Source: an uncultured Bacilli bacterium (GTDB lineage: Bacteria > Bacillota_I > Bacilli_A > RF39 > UBA660). From it: 58,613 nt of DNA. Positions 43,164 to 52,570 of this stretch are shown here, piece by piece. A model generated the notes under the pieces. It searched no databases, was not told the DNA's origin, and worked only from the letters and a program-made list of their open reading frames with translations. The stretch spans positions 1-58,613 of the forward strand of contig CANROW010000005.1 in the NCBI GenBank assembly GCA_947632345.1, in the 5' to 3' direction. A program made the position numbers and the translations under genes. The number at the start of each line of letters is the position of its first letter. Positions within the stretch are counted from its first letter, which is position 1.

Positions 43164-44125
43164 GTGACATATAAATAATTGATGGGAATGAAATAACTTA
43201 CTAAAAAGACAATGATACAAATGATTAAAGGATATAAATAACTTATATTCTTTTTTAATGGTTTGATGTAATTTAATCCCTCTTTAATATAGAAGAGTGA
43301 TAGACTGATTAAAAAAAAGAAATTGGTAATAGAATTGAAACATAATAACCATTCAATTCTTTCTAAAAAACCAAATAGATTGATATTTTTATACATGATG
43401 ACATCCGGATAATTATATATACCAATTGATGAATAGCCAAGAACGGATACACAAAGAACATTTTTTAAAATTATAATAGCGGTAACTATTAAATAAGTAA
43501 TAAACATTCTCTTGCCAAAATGTTGGTTATCTTTAATCATATTTTTGGATAAGAATAATAAAAAGAGAATGGGACTTATCAAAAAGATGATATAGATATA
43601 ACTATAATTGATTGATGTTTCTAAATCCATAGTAATGGGTAAAAGATTATTTAAATCGACATAAAACACTAAAAGAAGACAAGTTATTATTTCCACTAAT
43701 ATATAGAAATAAAAGATAAGAGTACTACAGCGAAAGAATGCTAAATGATCATTTTTAATCAGATAGAAAACGATTGCGATAAAAGAAACCATAATATAGA
43801 ATTTATCCATATTATTCAGATATACATAGTTGATGTAAGAAGTAATATTATTCAAACTGAAACAGGCAAAGATGAAAGCATTTATCAATAGAATAAAGAC
43901 TAATATTTTACTTTTGATGTTTTGAAAAATATTTTTATTATTTAGACCAAAGAGATGATTGAACAAAAGGATGATGCTTATTCCTAAAAAAGCTGCTACC
44001 CCTAAGAAAATGATGTAATTATAAGATAATGATGAAATGGTTTTACTGATTAATATCATATATGTAAAAGCTTGGAAAATATATATTAAAAAAATAGATA
44101 AATCGATACTCCTAATTTTTTTCAA
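43100..44125 (-). CDS. gerAB: Spore germination receptor subunit B (permease-like)
   Basis: GerAB-family polytopic protein, 341 residues, ten hydrophobic helices of the amino-acid/polyamine permease fold; with GerAA and GerAC it forms the receptor that senses germinants in the inner spore membrane. Sequence conservation is low, but topology, size and operon position agree. It starts with TTG at 44125, well placed after GGTGATTTAA, inside the end of gerAC (14-base overlap). The 3' end overlaps the PHP phosphoesterase gene on the other strand by 64 bases. Confidence 0.85.
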   Translation of the reverse strand: MKKIRSIDLSIFLIYIFQAFTYMILISKTISSLSYNYIIFLGVAAFLGISIILLFNHLFGLNNKNIFQNIKSKILVFILLINAFIFACFSLNNITSYINYVYLNNMDKFYIMVSFIAIVFYLIKNDHLAFFRCSTLIFYFYILVEIITCLLLVFYVDLNNLLPITMDLETSINYSYIYIIFLISPILFLLFLSKNMIKDNQHFGKRMFITYLIVTAIIILKNVLCVSVLGYSSIGIYNYPDVIMYKNINLFGFLERIEWLLCFNSITNFFFLISLSLFYIKEGLNYIKPLKKNISYLYPLIICIIVFLVSYFIPINYLYVTYSFVVFIFLHLIFCLFSFLK

Positions 44126-45083
44126 TTAAATCACCATCTTTCATATTATTTATTTCATCTTTTGATAAATTTATTACTATGTCGAATTGAATAGTAAAAT
44201 GGGGATGATTTTGATAAAAAGAATAATTTTTTTTCTTAATGACATTAAAAAAATAATTTTGATTGATATCAAGACTTAAAAAATGGTCAATGTTATTTTT
44301 TAGATAATTAGCTATTTCTTTTTTTGAAGTATTGCCTTGATATAAAAGATCAAGTGTCATTAATAGTTCATTTTCTTTTGTTTCATAACAAATATCGATA
44401 TTTTTAATTTTGACTTCATCACTATCAATGGTAAAAGCGGTATTTTCTGTTTTATCTTGAAGAATATTGAGAATTAAAGCTTCATTATCATTATAAAAAC
44501 GATATTCATCAAAGAGAGAATGCATACCGATAACTTTTAAATTTTCATCTAGAATTGGAATGTAGGCAATCTGCAATTCTTGGTAATCCGTTATTAAATC
44601 ATTAAAAGTAGTAGGATAAATTGTTCCTAATTCCGAGTGATTATTTTTTAATAGTTCAATTATTCTTTGGGATGGATTATCAAACAGACCAGAAGTGAAA
44701 TGATGAATCATGATGACATTAAAAGTCCCACGTAAATCAGATCTTTTATTAAAGGTATTAACGACGTCGATCATATCTTCGTTTTCAAGATTAGAACTTA
44801 AAAATAGGGTGTTGAGATGCGATAGATAAATATTTTTATTAGCTTCGAGATAAATTGTATTGAAGGCATCATTGAGATCTTTTTCTCTAATCTCGTGAAC
44901 TTCATATTCATCATCTTTGACATAAGTATTGAAATAAATGATATATTCATCTTCTATTTTATCAATGGCAATACCATCGACAATCATAATGGTATTGAGT
45001 TCATTATATGTTGAACAACCGGTGAAGAGTAGAGCGATGAGACAGAGAAATAAACTATAAATTATTATTTTCATTTTTTTCAT
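44112..45083 (-). CDS. gerAC: Spore germination receptor subunit C (lipoprotein)
   Basis: GerAC-family lipoprotein, 323 residues. A signal peptide ends in the lipobox LLFTGC, with the lipidated Cys near 23, directly followed by NELNTIMIVDGIAID, the family start. Three mixed alpha/beta domains follow. It would sit on the outer face of the inner spore membrane. GGGGACG precedes the ATG, one base after the gerAA stop. The operon order is A, C, B, not the A, B, C of B. subtilis gerA. Confidence 0.9.
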   Translation of the reverse strand: MKKMKIIIYSLFLCLIALLFTGCSTYNELNTIMIVDGIAIDKIEDEYIIYFNTYVKDDEYEVHEIREKDLNDAFNTIYLEANKNIYLSHLNTLFLSSNLENEDMIDVVNTFNKRSDLRGTFNVIMIHHFTSGLFDNPSQRIIELLKNNHSELGTIYPTTFNDLITDYQELQIAYIPILDENLKVIGMHSLFDEYRFYNDNEALILNILQDKTENTAFTIDSDEVKIKNIDICYETKENELLMTLDLLYQGNTSKKEIANYLKNNIDHFLSLDINQNYFFNVIKKKNYSFYQNHPHFTIQFDIVINLSKDEINNMKDGDLIEKN

Positions 45084-45084
45084 T

Positions 45085-46494
45085 TTAACGTCCCCTAATC
45101 ATATTCTTTTTAGCTAACATTTGGTTGCGGTACTTTGGTGAAATATTATATTTGACAAATGAATCAGCAAGTTCTTTCTTATAGATTGGTGCGAAAGGAT
45201 AGGTATATGGATATCCCATTGAAGTTAGACTAGTAAGTTTGATAATAATGATTAAGAAAGATAGAAAGATACCATAGAATCCTAATAGAGTTCCGAGAAT
45301 AACTGTTAGAATGCGGAGATAGCGTACAAGATAAATGATGGATATGTTCGAAAAAATTAAACCGCTGATTGATGAAATCGCCACAATGATGATCATAATG
45401 GGCGAGACGATTCCGGCACTGACTGCTGCTTCGCCAAGAATTAATCCACCTAAAATCGAAATAGAGCTTCCCAATTTACTTGGGATGCGCAAATCAGTTT
45501 CACGAAGTATCTCAAAAGCGATTAACAAGATGAGACATTCAACAAAACTGGGGAAGGGGACGCTCAGACGCTGATTGATCAAATTGGTCAAAAGAAGAGA
45601 TGGTAACATATCAATGTTATGGGTTGTCAAACTGATATAAATACCTGGTAAGAAAACCGCTATCATAAAAGCGATCAATCGCAAGATTCTGACGAAAGAA
45701 ATATTAATATTTTTTTCATAATAATCATCTGGTGTATGAAAGAAATCGACAAAGAAGGTTGGAGTGATTAAAACATAAGGAGAATTGTCAACGACAATAA
45801 CAATTTTTCCTTCTAAAAGAGCTTGACTACAAATATCTGGCCTTTCAGTAATATTTATTGTGGGAAAGAGATGGGATTTAGATAAATATTTTCGCAAATA
45901 ACTACTATCAATTATCGCATCGATATCGATATCATCCAACTGTGATTTTATCTTGTAGAGAAGGTCATCATCAACGATGTTACTCATATAACAAATACCA
46001 ATTTTAGTTTGGGATAAATTGCCAATATCTAAACTGTCTATGTATAATTCATTAGTTCTAATTCGTTTACGGATCAAAGCGATATTATCATTAAATTTTT
46101 CATTGAAACTGTCTTTGGGTCCTAATAGAGAAACTTCTACTTCCGTACTGGGAATATCGCGATCTATTGCATTTTTGGCTTCAATTCCTAAAATTAGGTC
46201 ATTGGTGATGAGAATACAAAAACCCTTATATAAGTAATTTAAGATATCATTATAAGAATAAATTTCAACAATGTTATTACCATATAAATAGCTCTCAATA
46301 TTAGTCATTGAAAAATCTAATTGATTTATTTTTAATTTGATGAGAGCTTTGATGATGTACTCATTGATGTAATCACCACTGGATAAGACTTCACTGAAGA
46401 CTAAATCAATGCTTTTTTTATTAAGAGTCATTTTTTTATAAATAATGTCACAACTATTACCTGTATCCTTTTTAAGTCTATCAATCATTTTCAT
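45085..46494 (-). CDS. gerAA: Spore germination receptor subunit A
   Basis: GerAA-family protein, 469 residues: an N-terminal soluble domain (about 1-235), then four to five membrane helices with the conserved GLILGEAAVSAGIVSP segment near 355 and a YTYPFAP motif near the C-terminus. The subunit forms the ligand-gated oligomer of the receptor. It leads gerAA-gerAC-gerAB. A sequence resembling a sigma-F/G promoter lies upstream. No second ger operon is in the window. Confidence 0.94.
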   Translation of the reverse strand: MKMIDRLKKDTGNSCDIIYKKMTLNKKSIDLVFSEVLSSGDYINEYIIKALIKLKINQLDFSMTNIESYLYGNNIVEIYSYNDILNYLYKGFCILITNDLILGIEAKNAIDRDIPSTEVEVSLLGPKDSFNEKFNDNIALIRKRIRTNELYIDSLDIGNLSQTKIGICYMSNIVDDDLLYKIKSQLDDIDIDAIIDSSYLRKYLSKSHLFPTINITERPDICSQALLEGKIVIVVDNSPYVLITPTFFVDFFHTPDDYYEKNINISFVRILRLIAFMIAVFLPGIYISLTTHNIDMLPSLLLTNLINQRLSVPFPSFVECLILLIAFEILRETDLRIPSKLGSSISILGGLILGEAAVSAGIVSPIMIIIVAISSISGLIFSNISIIYLVRYLRILTVILGTLLGFYGIFLSFLIIIIKLTSLTSMGYPYTYPFAPIYKKELADSFVKYNISPKYRNQMLAKKNMIRGR

Positions 46495-46511
46495 AATATC
46501 ACCATCTCTTT

Positions 46512-46540
46512 TAGTATTGTTAAAATAAGAAAAAATATGT
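46512..46540 (-). promoter_or_regulatory. Candidate forespore (sigma-G/F-like) promoter of gerAA
   Basis: On the minus strand ACATA, a 17-base spacer and AATACTA. The sigma-G consensus is about GHATR and CATWHTA at 17-18 bases, so each element has one mismatch. The predicted leader is only about 11 bases. The same bases carry a good SigA promoter for the opposite strand, which weakens the call. Confidence 0.25.
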
Positions 46541-46545
46541 ATAAT
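46517..46545 (+). promoter_or_regulatory. SigA-type promoter of the rRNA methyltransferase gene
   Basis: TTGTTA, a 17-base spacer and TATAAT, 36 bases before the ATG at 46582. Confidence 0.6.
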
Positions 46546-46581
46546 AGAGACGATTAAAAACTAATGTGATTAGGAGTAATT

Positions 46582-47805
46582 ATGGCAATATTAGAAAATG
46601 TAAAAATTGAAAAATTAGACCATTTTGGAAGAGGATTAGTTCATAATAATGGAATTATTTTTATTGAAAATGCGTTACCTGGTGATGTCGTTGATATTGA
46701 AATAGTCAAAGATAAAAAAGGAATTAAAGAAGCAGTTGTTTTAAAGTATAAAGAGAGATCTAATATGTATCAAGAAGCCATCTGCCCATATGCCAAAGAG
46801 TGTGGTGGTTGCCATATCATCAATTTGCAATACGAAGAACAATTGAAGTATAAGAAGCAAAAAGTTCAAGAACTGATAGATAAAATGTTAAAAGAAGATA
46901 TCAAAGTTAATGAAGTCATTTCTTCTGGAAACGCCTTCAATTATCGCAATAAAATAACTTTGCACGGCGATGGTAAAAAAATAGGATTATATCGGAATAA
47001 GACTAATGAAGTAATAGCGATTGATGAATGTCAATTGGTCAATCCGCGCATAAATGCTTTAATCAAGAGAATAAATGATTATCTTGCAGAAAGAGATGTT
47101 TTAATCTATGATGTAACGATAAAAACGACGACTCTTTTAGAAGATATGTTAATCGTTCACGGTCGTCTTGATTATGAAGATTTTAAAAAGGAATTTTCCG
47201 ATGTAAAAGTTATATTTATCAATGAACAAATGGTTACAAAGGAACACTATATCAGGGAAGAATTATTGTCAAAGCAATTCGATATTTCTCCAAATTCTTT
47301 TTTCCAAGTAAATATGCAGACGACGCCACTCCTATATGAAAAAGTAAAATCATTATTAAAAAATAATCATTATAAAACTTGTTTAGATCTTTATTGTGGA
47401 ACTGGAACTATTTCGATTTTAGTAAGTGATCTATTTGCGAGAGTCTATGGCATTGAAGTTGTCAAAGACGCTGTTTTGGATGCCAATCGCAACAAAGAAT
47501 TAAATGGTGTCAATAATGTGGAATTCATATGGGGAAAAACGGAAGATCATTTAGGTGAGTTTCAAGATATTGATGTTGTCATCGTTGATCCACCCCGTGA
47601 AGGTTTAGATCGTAAAACAAAAGATAATTTAAAAAGAATTAAACCTAAAACTATTATCTATGTATCGTGTGATCCAGCAACGTTGATGCGGGATCTATCT
47701 GAGCTAAAGGATCTATATGATATTAAAGAGATAAATATTTGTGATATGTTTTCCCAAACGTATCACGTTGAAAGTATTTGTGTATTGAATTTAAAAAACA
47801 AGTAG
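46582..47805 (+). CDS. 23S rRNA (uracil-5-)-methyltransferase, RlmD/RlmCD/TrmA family
   Basis: SAM-dependent methyltransferase making m5U in rRNA (or tRNA). 407 residues. Order: an N-terminal TRAM domain (1-58), a Cys cluster CPYAKECGGCH for a 4Fe-4S centre, SPNSFFQVN, the SAM site LDLYCGTGTIS near 270, VDPPREGLD, and the nucleophile region YVSCDPATLMRD. In Gram-positive bacteria one such protein (RlmCD) often modifies two 23S positions; which base is modified here cannot be told. AGGAG precedes the ATG. Divergent from gerAA. Confidence 0.93.
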   Translation: MAILENVKIEKLDHFGRGLVHNNGIIFIENALPGDVVDIEIVKDKKGIKEAVVLKYKERSNMYQEAICPYAKECGGCHIINLQYEEQLKYKKQKVQELIDKMLKEDIKVNEVISSGNAFNYRNKITLHGDGKKIGLYRNKTNEVIAIDECQLVNPRINALIKRINDYLAERDVLIYDVTIKTTTLLEDMLIVHGRLDYEDFKKEFSDVKVIFINEQMVTKEHYIREELLSKQFDISPNSFFQVNMQTTPLLYEKVKSLLKNNHYKTCLDLYCGTGTISILVSDLFARVYGIEVVKDAVLDANRNKELNGVNNVEFIWGKTEDHLGEFQDIDVVIVDPPREGLDRKTKDNLKRIKPKTIIYVSCDPATLMRDLSELKDLYDIKEINICDMFSQTYHVESICVLNLKNK

Positions 47806-47827
47806 CTTTGATGAAATAGGTGAGAAG

Positions 47828-49492
47828 ATGTTTAGAGAAAAATTGAAGAAAATATTTCCGTATTTAGCGTTGTTATTGGTGACATTAGTTGTTGGAGCAC
47901 CTCTTTTACGGGGAAAAATGTTAGATGGAGATGATGCGGTTTTTCATCTCTTTAGAAGTTATACGACGAGAGTCGCTATCAGTGATGGTCAATTAATTCC
48001 AATGATTAATCCCTATATCCTTAGTGGTTTTGGCTATGCTTACAACATGTTCTATGGCATTTTATCGAGTTATGGTATTACTCTTTTATCATATTTGTTT
48101 AAACCATTTGGTTTATGTGTCAATATCTTTATTCTCATCGTCATCTTTTTATCAGGCTTGGCAATGTATAATTTTGTCAAAGCCATCTCAAAAGATAAAT
48201 ATATCGGTCTATTAGGCGCTATTATATATATATCTTCCCCATATTTTTTATACGATATTTATAATCGATTGGCCTTAGGTGAAATAGTGGCTTTCATTTT
48301 TATTCCGCTTTTATTCTATGGCATTCATAGTCTTATTTATGATGCCAAAAAGAAATGGTATCTATTGACGATTGGAACCGCTGGTCTATTTCTTTCCCAT
48401 ACCGTCAGTGCTTTTATGATTGGCATCTTTGCTGGTTTATATTTACTAATGAATATAAAGCATTTAAATAGGGACATAATAAAAAAGATCATTTTCAGTC
48501 TCTGTTTAGCCTTTTTGCTAGCATTACCTAATATTTTGCCTTTGATAGAAGCAAGGATGAGTAGTGAATACATGGTCTTCAATTCGCATTATATGAAAAC
48601 GACAGGAGTGATGATGGCGAAGAGAAGTATTAATCTTTTCCAAATTAGTCGCGATGAATTAGTTATAATGACCCAAGTTTATGTCCTTTTAACCATTTTC
48701 ATAATACTTTATAGCATATGGATTAAGAAAAAAAATAAAAAAATACTACCTGTTAATTCATACGTGTTTCTTTGTATAATTTCACTATTATTGACGATTA
48801 AATTGGTGCCTTGGCATTTTCTACCAGATATTTTATCAACTCCCCAGTTTCCTTGGCGTTATTTACAAGCTGCTAGTTTTTTCTTAGCGCTATTAATTCC
48901 TTTAATATATCAAAATATTTGTCATAAAGAGATCAAAAAATGGTTATTTATTCCCATCAGCATATGTTTAATCTTTGGTATTGCTGTTACTACTACAACA
49001 ATCATGGACAATGAGTGGATAAACGATAATTTATTAGAATCAACTAGTATCAAAAAAAGAGGTGATATAGCGCGCGGAGTTGGGACGGCCAGTGCCGAAT
49101 ATTTGCCTAAACAGGCTATTTATAATTATGAATATTTAGTTTCCCATTCTAAAAATCCCATCGTCTTGCAAGGAAAGGGCACCATTGCTAATGTTGCTCG
49201 TCATGGCAGTCATCTATCATTTACTAGTGAAAATTCTTCATCTACAATTATTGAATTACCTTATATTTATTATCCCGGTTACATTATCAAAGACAAAAAA
49301 ACACCAATTTCTTCTTTTGAAACAGATAATGGTTTATTAGGAATAGAATTAGAAACTGGTAAACACCACATAACAGCGCATTATCGTGGAACTATCACGA
49401 TGATTATTTCCTATTTTGTATCATTGATAGCCAGCTTTTGTTTGATTATTATGATTATTGTACATATAAAGAAATTAAAGTGCTATAATTAA
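47828..49492 (+). CDS. Large polytopic membrane protein, GT-C-like
   Basis: 554 residues, about twelve membrane helices and a C-terminal outer domain (about 390-520) before a last helix. The first outer loop carries GDDAVFH; an Asp pair there is a mark of GT-C glycosyltransferases, and the general layout resembles bacterial YfhO-like membrane proteins. I infer sugar transfer from a polyprenyl-phosphate donor to an envelope polymer. There is a possible link with the UbiA operon at 12.6-15.7 kb, which could supply such a donor. The gene starts 22 bases after the methyltransferase gene, with AGGTGAGAAG before the ATG. Confidence 0.7.
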   Translation: MFREKLKKIFPYLALLLVTLVVGAPLLRGKMLDGDDAVFHLFRSYTTRVAISDGQLIPMINPYILSGFGYAYNMFYGILSSYGITLLSYLFKPFGLCVNIFILIVIFLSGLAMYNFVKAISKDKYIGLLGAIIYISSPYFLYDIYNRLALGEIVAFIFIPLLFYGIHSLIYDAKKKWYLLTIGTAGLFLSHTVSAFMIGIFAGLYLLMNIKHLNRDIIKKIIFSLCLAFLLALPNILPLIEARMSSEYMVFNSHYMKTTGVMMAKRSINLFQISRDELVIMTQVYVLLTIFIILYSIWIKKKNKKILPVNSYVFLCIISLLLTIKLVPWHFLPDILSTPQFPWRYLQAASFFLALLIPLIYQNICHKEIKKWLFIPISICLIFGIAVTTTTIMDNEWINDNLLESTSIKKRGDIARGVGTASAEYLPKQAIYNYEYLVSHSKNPIVLQGKGTIANVARHGSHLSFTSENSSSTIIELPYIYYPGYIIKDKKTPISSFETDNGLLGIELETGKHHITAHYRGTITMIISYFVSLIASFCLIIMIIVHIKKLKCYN

Positions 49493-49532
49493 ATTATGAT
49501 AGTCAATAATATTGACTGTGAGGGATCTATTT

Positions 49533-50468
49533 GTGGTAAAAGATTTGAGCTTTGAAATAATTAAAAATTGTCATAATAATTGCTTCATATGTGCATCTAG
49601 TTCTTCTGTTTCTTGTTCTGATGTTGTCGATATTGAACTCTTTAAGAAAACGATTGATTATTTAAGTGAAAAATATCGCATTGAACAAATATCACTATTT
49701 GGTGGTGAACCTTTTCTTCATCCTAATTTAGTTGAAATGGTTGAGTATTGTAAAAGTAAAAACATTAGGACGATCATTTTTACAAGCGGTATAACACATG
49801 GACATTTTTTGTCAAGCGAAGAGAGAAAAATCGCTGAGGCAGAACTGGAAAACAGTTTAAAAGAAATCGAAGAAAATGAACCAAAAAATCAAAAATTGCA
49901 AGAAAGTATAAAAAAATATTATGCTAATTTATTAAAACCGCATATGCTCATCCCCATTCAAAGTAACATTTTACATTTACTTAAAGAAAAAGGACTTGAT
50001 CAAATAATATTTGATTGGCGAGTTCTTGACAAAGAGACTTGTAACGAAATTGTGGATATCAAAGATATAATTTCTAATTTGTTACAGTCAATTATTCGAA
50101 CTAGCCAGACAAAGTTGCAATTTGATGTCAATTTTACTCCTAATGCTAGTAATTATCGGGAATTTCCCAATTTGATAGAATGTTTAAGTATTGTGGGAGT
50201 CAAAAAGATTAGTGTTTTAAATTTTGATGCTCAATGTAGCGATGATAATTGCTCAAATACTAAAATGACTGCTCTTCAGATGGAGGAATTTAGTAACATT
50301 TATAAAAAATGTAAAAAGAAATATAAGGGAATCCTAAAAATTGAAATGCCGGCTTTGGAAGACTGTCAGCCTAAATCTACTACAGAATTTGATCAGTTGT
50401 TGATCAAATACGATGATGTTATGTTAGACTGCTCAACATCAAAAGAGCGGCAGTTGGTATTAAAGTAG
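49533..50468 (+). CDS. Orphan radical SAM protein
   Basis: I chose the GTG at 49533, eight bases after GAGGG; a TTG at 49512 is the alternative. The 311-residue product has the 4Fe-4S motif CHNNCFIC (Cys13, 17, 20) and the GGE motif LFGGEPFLHP near 60. A charged helical segment (about 100-150) interrupts the barrel. Later Cys residues (QCSDDNC near 235, EDCQPK near 275 and a final DCSTS) might bind a second cluster but do not make a clean SPASM domain. The substrate is unknown; no peptide precursor or partner enzyme gene is adjacent. Confidence 0.85.
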   Translation: MVKDLSFEIIKNCHNNCFICASSSSVSCSDVVDIELFKKTIDYLSEKYRIEQISLFGGEPFLHPNLVEMVEYCKSKNIRTIIFTSGITHGHFLSSEERKIAEAELENSLKEIEENEPKNQKLQESIKKYYANLLKPHMLIPIQSNILHLLKEKGLDQIIFDWRVLDKETCNEIVDIKDIISNLLQSIIRTSQTKLQFDVNFTPNASNYREFPNLIECLSIVGVKKISVLNFDAQCSDDNCSNTKMTALQMEEFSNIYKKCKKKYKGILKIEMPALEDCQPKSTTEFDQLLIKYDDVMLDCSTSKERQLVLK

Positions 50469-50534
50469 GAAGATAATATTGAAACGATAATAATATATTT
50501 TAGAAGGGGAGTTAATCCAATAGATAAAATATGA

Positions 50535-51779
50535 ATGGGAATGATTAAAATGAATAAAAAGTTGGAAAATTTACGTGATAAAAAGAAGACGTTATTGTCT
50601 ATCTTGCTTCTGTTAGTTCTATTTTTGGGGTTGTGTTTTGTTATGGTTAAACAAAAAGAAAAGCGCCAACGCGAAGTAGAAAAAGAAATAGCTTTTTCCG
50701 AAAATATAGATGTTGAAGTTTATAGTGATGTAACATTAAAAGATGTTATTGCTAGAGATCAAATTGAAATAATATCCAATTTTAAAATTGATACCCAAAA
50801 ATTAGGAGTTCAAAAGATTAAATTTAAATATATGTACAATAATGAGAAATTTTCTAAAAAAATTAATGTAAACATTGTTGATACAACTAGTCCAACTATT
50901 TTTGCCAATAGTAGTTATACTATTACGAAAGGAAGTACGCGTGATTTTGTCAACTACATCTTATCAGGTGACAACTATGATGATAAACCGCTGCGCAAGA
51001 TAATTGGAACTTATGATTTAAATAGCGTTGGAGATTATCCCGTAACTTATTATATGAAAGATAGTAGTGGCAATGAAGCACGTCGTAATTTTACGATTAA
51101 AGTTATTGAAAAACAGAATGGTTCTTCATCTTCATCATCATCTAGTCCTTCGAGAATAATGTTTTCAGATGTCAGAGAAGAACACAAAAAGGCCAATACG
51201 GAAATTGGTATAGATGTCTCTAAATGGCAGGGTGATATTGATTTTGTTAAAGTTAAAGAAGCGGGATGTGATTTTGTAATCATTCGTCTCGGCTATCAAA
51301 CGGAGATAGCTGGTGAATTAAAGCTAGATCCTTATTATGAACAAAATATAAAAAAGGCTAAAGAAGCTGGATTAAAAGTTGGTGTTTATTTATATACATA
51401 TGCCAAAGATGAAAAAGACGCCATCCAACAAGCTGATTGGGTTTTTCAACAAATAAAGCCATATGAACTAGAACTAGGAGTTAGTTATGATTGGGAGAGT
51501 TGGACTTCATTTAATAAATTACATTTGAGCTATCATAACTTTACAGATTTAGCTACAGCCTTTATTAATCGTTTAACCGAGTATGGCTATGATGGAATGT
51601 TGTATAGTAGTAAATATTATTTAGAAAATATTTGGACGCCAAACAATAACATGGTTTGGCTAGCACATTATACCAATAAGACTGATTATCAGGGTGATTA
51701 TCGTTTATGGCAGCGGACTAATAATGGGAGTATTGATGGTATAAATGGCGCTGTTGATATTGATATTTTGTATAAGTAA
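50535..51779 (+). CDS. Membrane-anchored GH25 lysozyme
   Basis: 414 residues: a signal anchor (about 20-38), an Ig-like beta domain of the DUF5011/HYR type (about 115-195, with VDTTSPTIFA and YPVTYYMKDSSGN), a Ser-rich linker, then a glycosyl hydrolase 25 domain from about 222. Catalytic residues: the DVSKWQGDIDF start, and D319 and E321 in YDWESW. It cleaves the MurNAc-GlcNAc bond of peptidoglycan outside the cell, in wall turnover or spore germination. Several ATGs are close together (50535, 50541, 50550) and no ribosome binding site clearly decides between them. Confidence 0.93.
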   Translation: MGMIKMNKKLENLRDKKKTLLSILLLLVLFLGLCFVMVKQKEKRQREVEKEIAFSENIDVEVYSDVTLKDVIARDQIEIISNFKIDTQKLGVQKIKFKYMYNNEKFSKKINVNIVDTTSPTIFANSSYTITKGSTRDFVNYILSGDNYDDKPLRKIIGTYDLNSVGDYPVTYYMKDSSGNEARRNFTIKVIEKQNGSSSSSSSSPSRIMFSDVREEHKKANTEIGIDVSKWQGDIDFVKVKEAGCDFVIIRLGYQTEIAGELKLDPYYEQNIKKAKEAGLKVGVYLYTYAKDEKDAIQQADWVFQQIKPYELELGVSYDWESWTSFNKLHLSYHNFTDLATAFINRLTEYGYDGMLYSSKYYLENIWTPNNNMVWLAHYTNKTDYQGDYRLWQRTNNGSIDGINGAVDIDILYK

Positions 51780-51816
51780 TAAAATATTAAATATCTCTTT
51801 TATAAAAATGATTTTG

Positions 51817-51825
51817 TGATATAAT
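51817..51825 (+). promoter_or_regulatory. Extended -10 promoter of the rubrerythrin gene
   Basis: TGATATAAT, about 59 bases before the start. I see no clear PerR-type inverted repeat around it. Confidence 0.5.
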
Positions 51826-51883
51826 AATCTTGTAATCGTTAATAGGTTATATATAAATTAATTAAATATTTATGGAGGATGTC

Positions 51884-52426
51884 ATGGAATTAAAAGGAAG
51901 TAAAACAGAACAAAATTTAATGGCTGCATTTGCTGGAGAAAGCCAAGCTCGAAATAAGTATACTTATTATGCTAGTAAAGCTAAAAAAGAAGGATATGAG
52001 CAAATTGCTGCTATTTTTGAAGAGACAGCAAACAATGAAAAAGAACATGCCAAATTATGGTTTAAAGAATTACATGGTGGGGATGTGCCAACTACTAGTG
52101 TCAATTTGCAAGATGCTGCTGATGGTGAAAATTATGAATGGACAGATATGTATAAAGAGTTTGCTGAAGTCGCTAGAGAAGAGGGATTCACTCGCATAGC
52201 TAATTTATTTGAAGCTGTAGGTAAAATTGAAAAAGAACATGAGGAAAGATATAGAAAACTTCTTGAAAATGTTGAAAATGGGCTTGTCTTCAGTAAAGAT
52301 GGTGATAAGATTTGGATCTGCCGTAATTGTGGACATGTTTGTGTAGGAAAAGAAGCTCCTAAAGTTTGTCCAGTATGTGCTCATCCACAGGCTTATTTTG
52401 AGGTTAAAGCTGATAATTATATGTAA
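51884..52426 (+). CDS. Rubrerythrin
   Basis: Non-haem iron peroxidase that detoxifies hydrogen peroxide in anaerobes. The start is the ATG at 51884, five bases after GGAGG. 180 residues: a four-helix ferritin-like domain (about 1-135) with the ExxH pairs EKEH and EKEHEE of the di-iron site, then a C-terminal rubredoxin-like domain with CRNCG and CPVCAHP. The full fusion is present. It indicates an anaerobic or microaerophilic life. Monocistronic, with a strong terminator. Confidence 0.96.
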   Translation: MELKGSKTEQNLMAAFAGESQARNKYTYYASKAKKEGYEQIAAIFEETANNEKEHAKLWFKELHGGDVPTTSVNLQDAADGENYEWTDMYKEFAEVAREEGFTRIANLFEAVGKIEKEHEERYRKLLENVENGLVFSKDGDKIWICRNCGHVCVGKEAPKVCPVCAHPQAYFEVKADNYM

Positions 52427-52431
52427 AATAT

Positions 52432-52454
52432 GAGAGACTTCGGTCTCTTTTTTT
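52432..52454 (+). terminator. Terminator of the rubrerythrin gene
   Basis: AGAGAC and GTCTCT close a stable TTCG tetraloop, followed by seven T. Confidence 0.92.
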
Positions 52455-52570
52455 ATGCGAAAAGATCAAATAATAAGTATAGGTTAATGCTGGATGAAAA
52501 TAACTTTATTGACTATTTATGTCATATAGTATAAATTAAATTAAAGATGATAAAAGATTAGAGGAATGCT

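Noticed and set aside
51781-51883. PerR operator before the rubrerythrin gene
   Set aside because: No inverted repeat close to the PerR consensus can be seen near the promoter.
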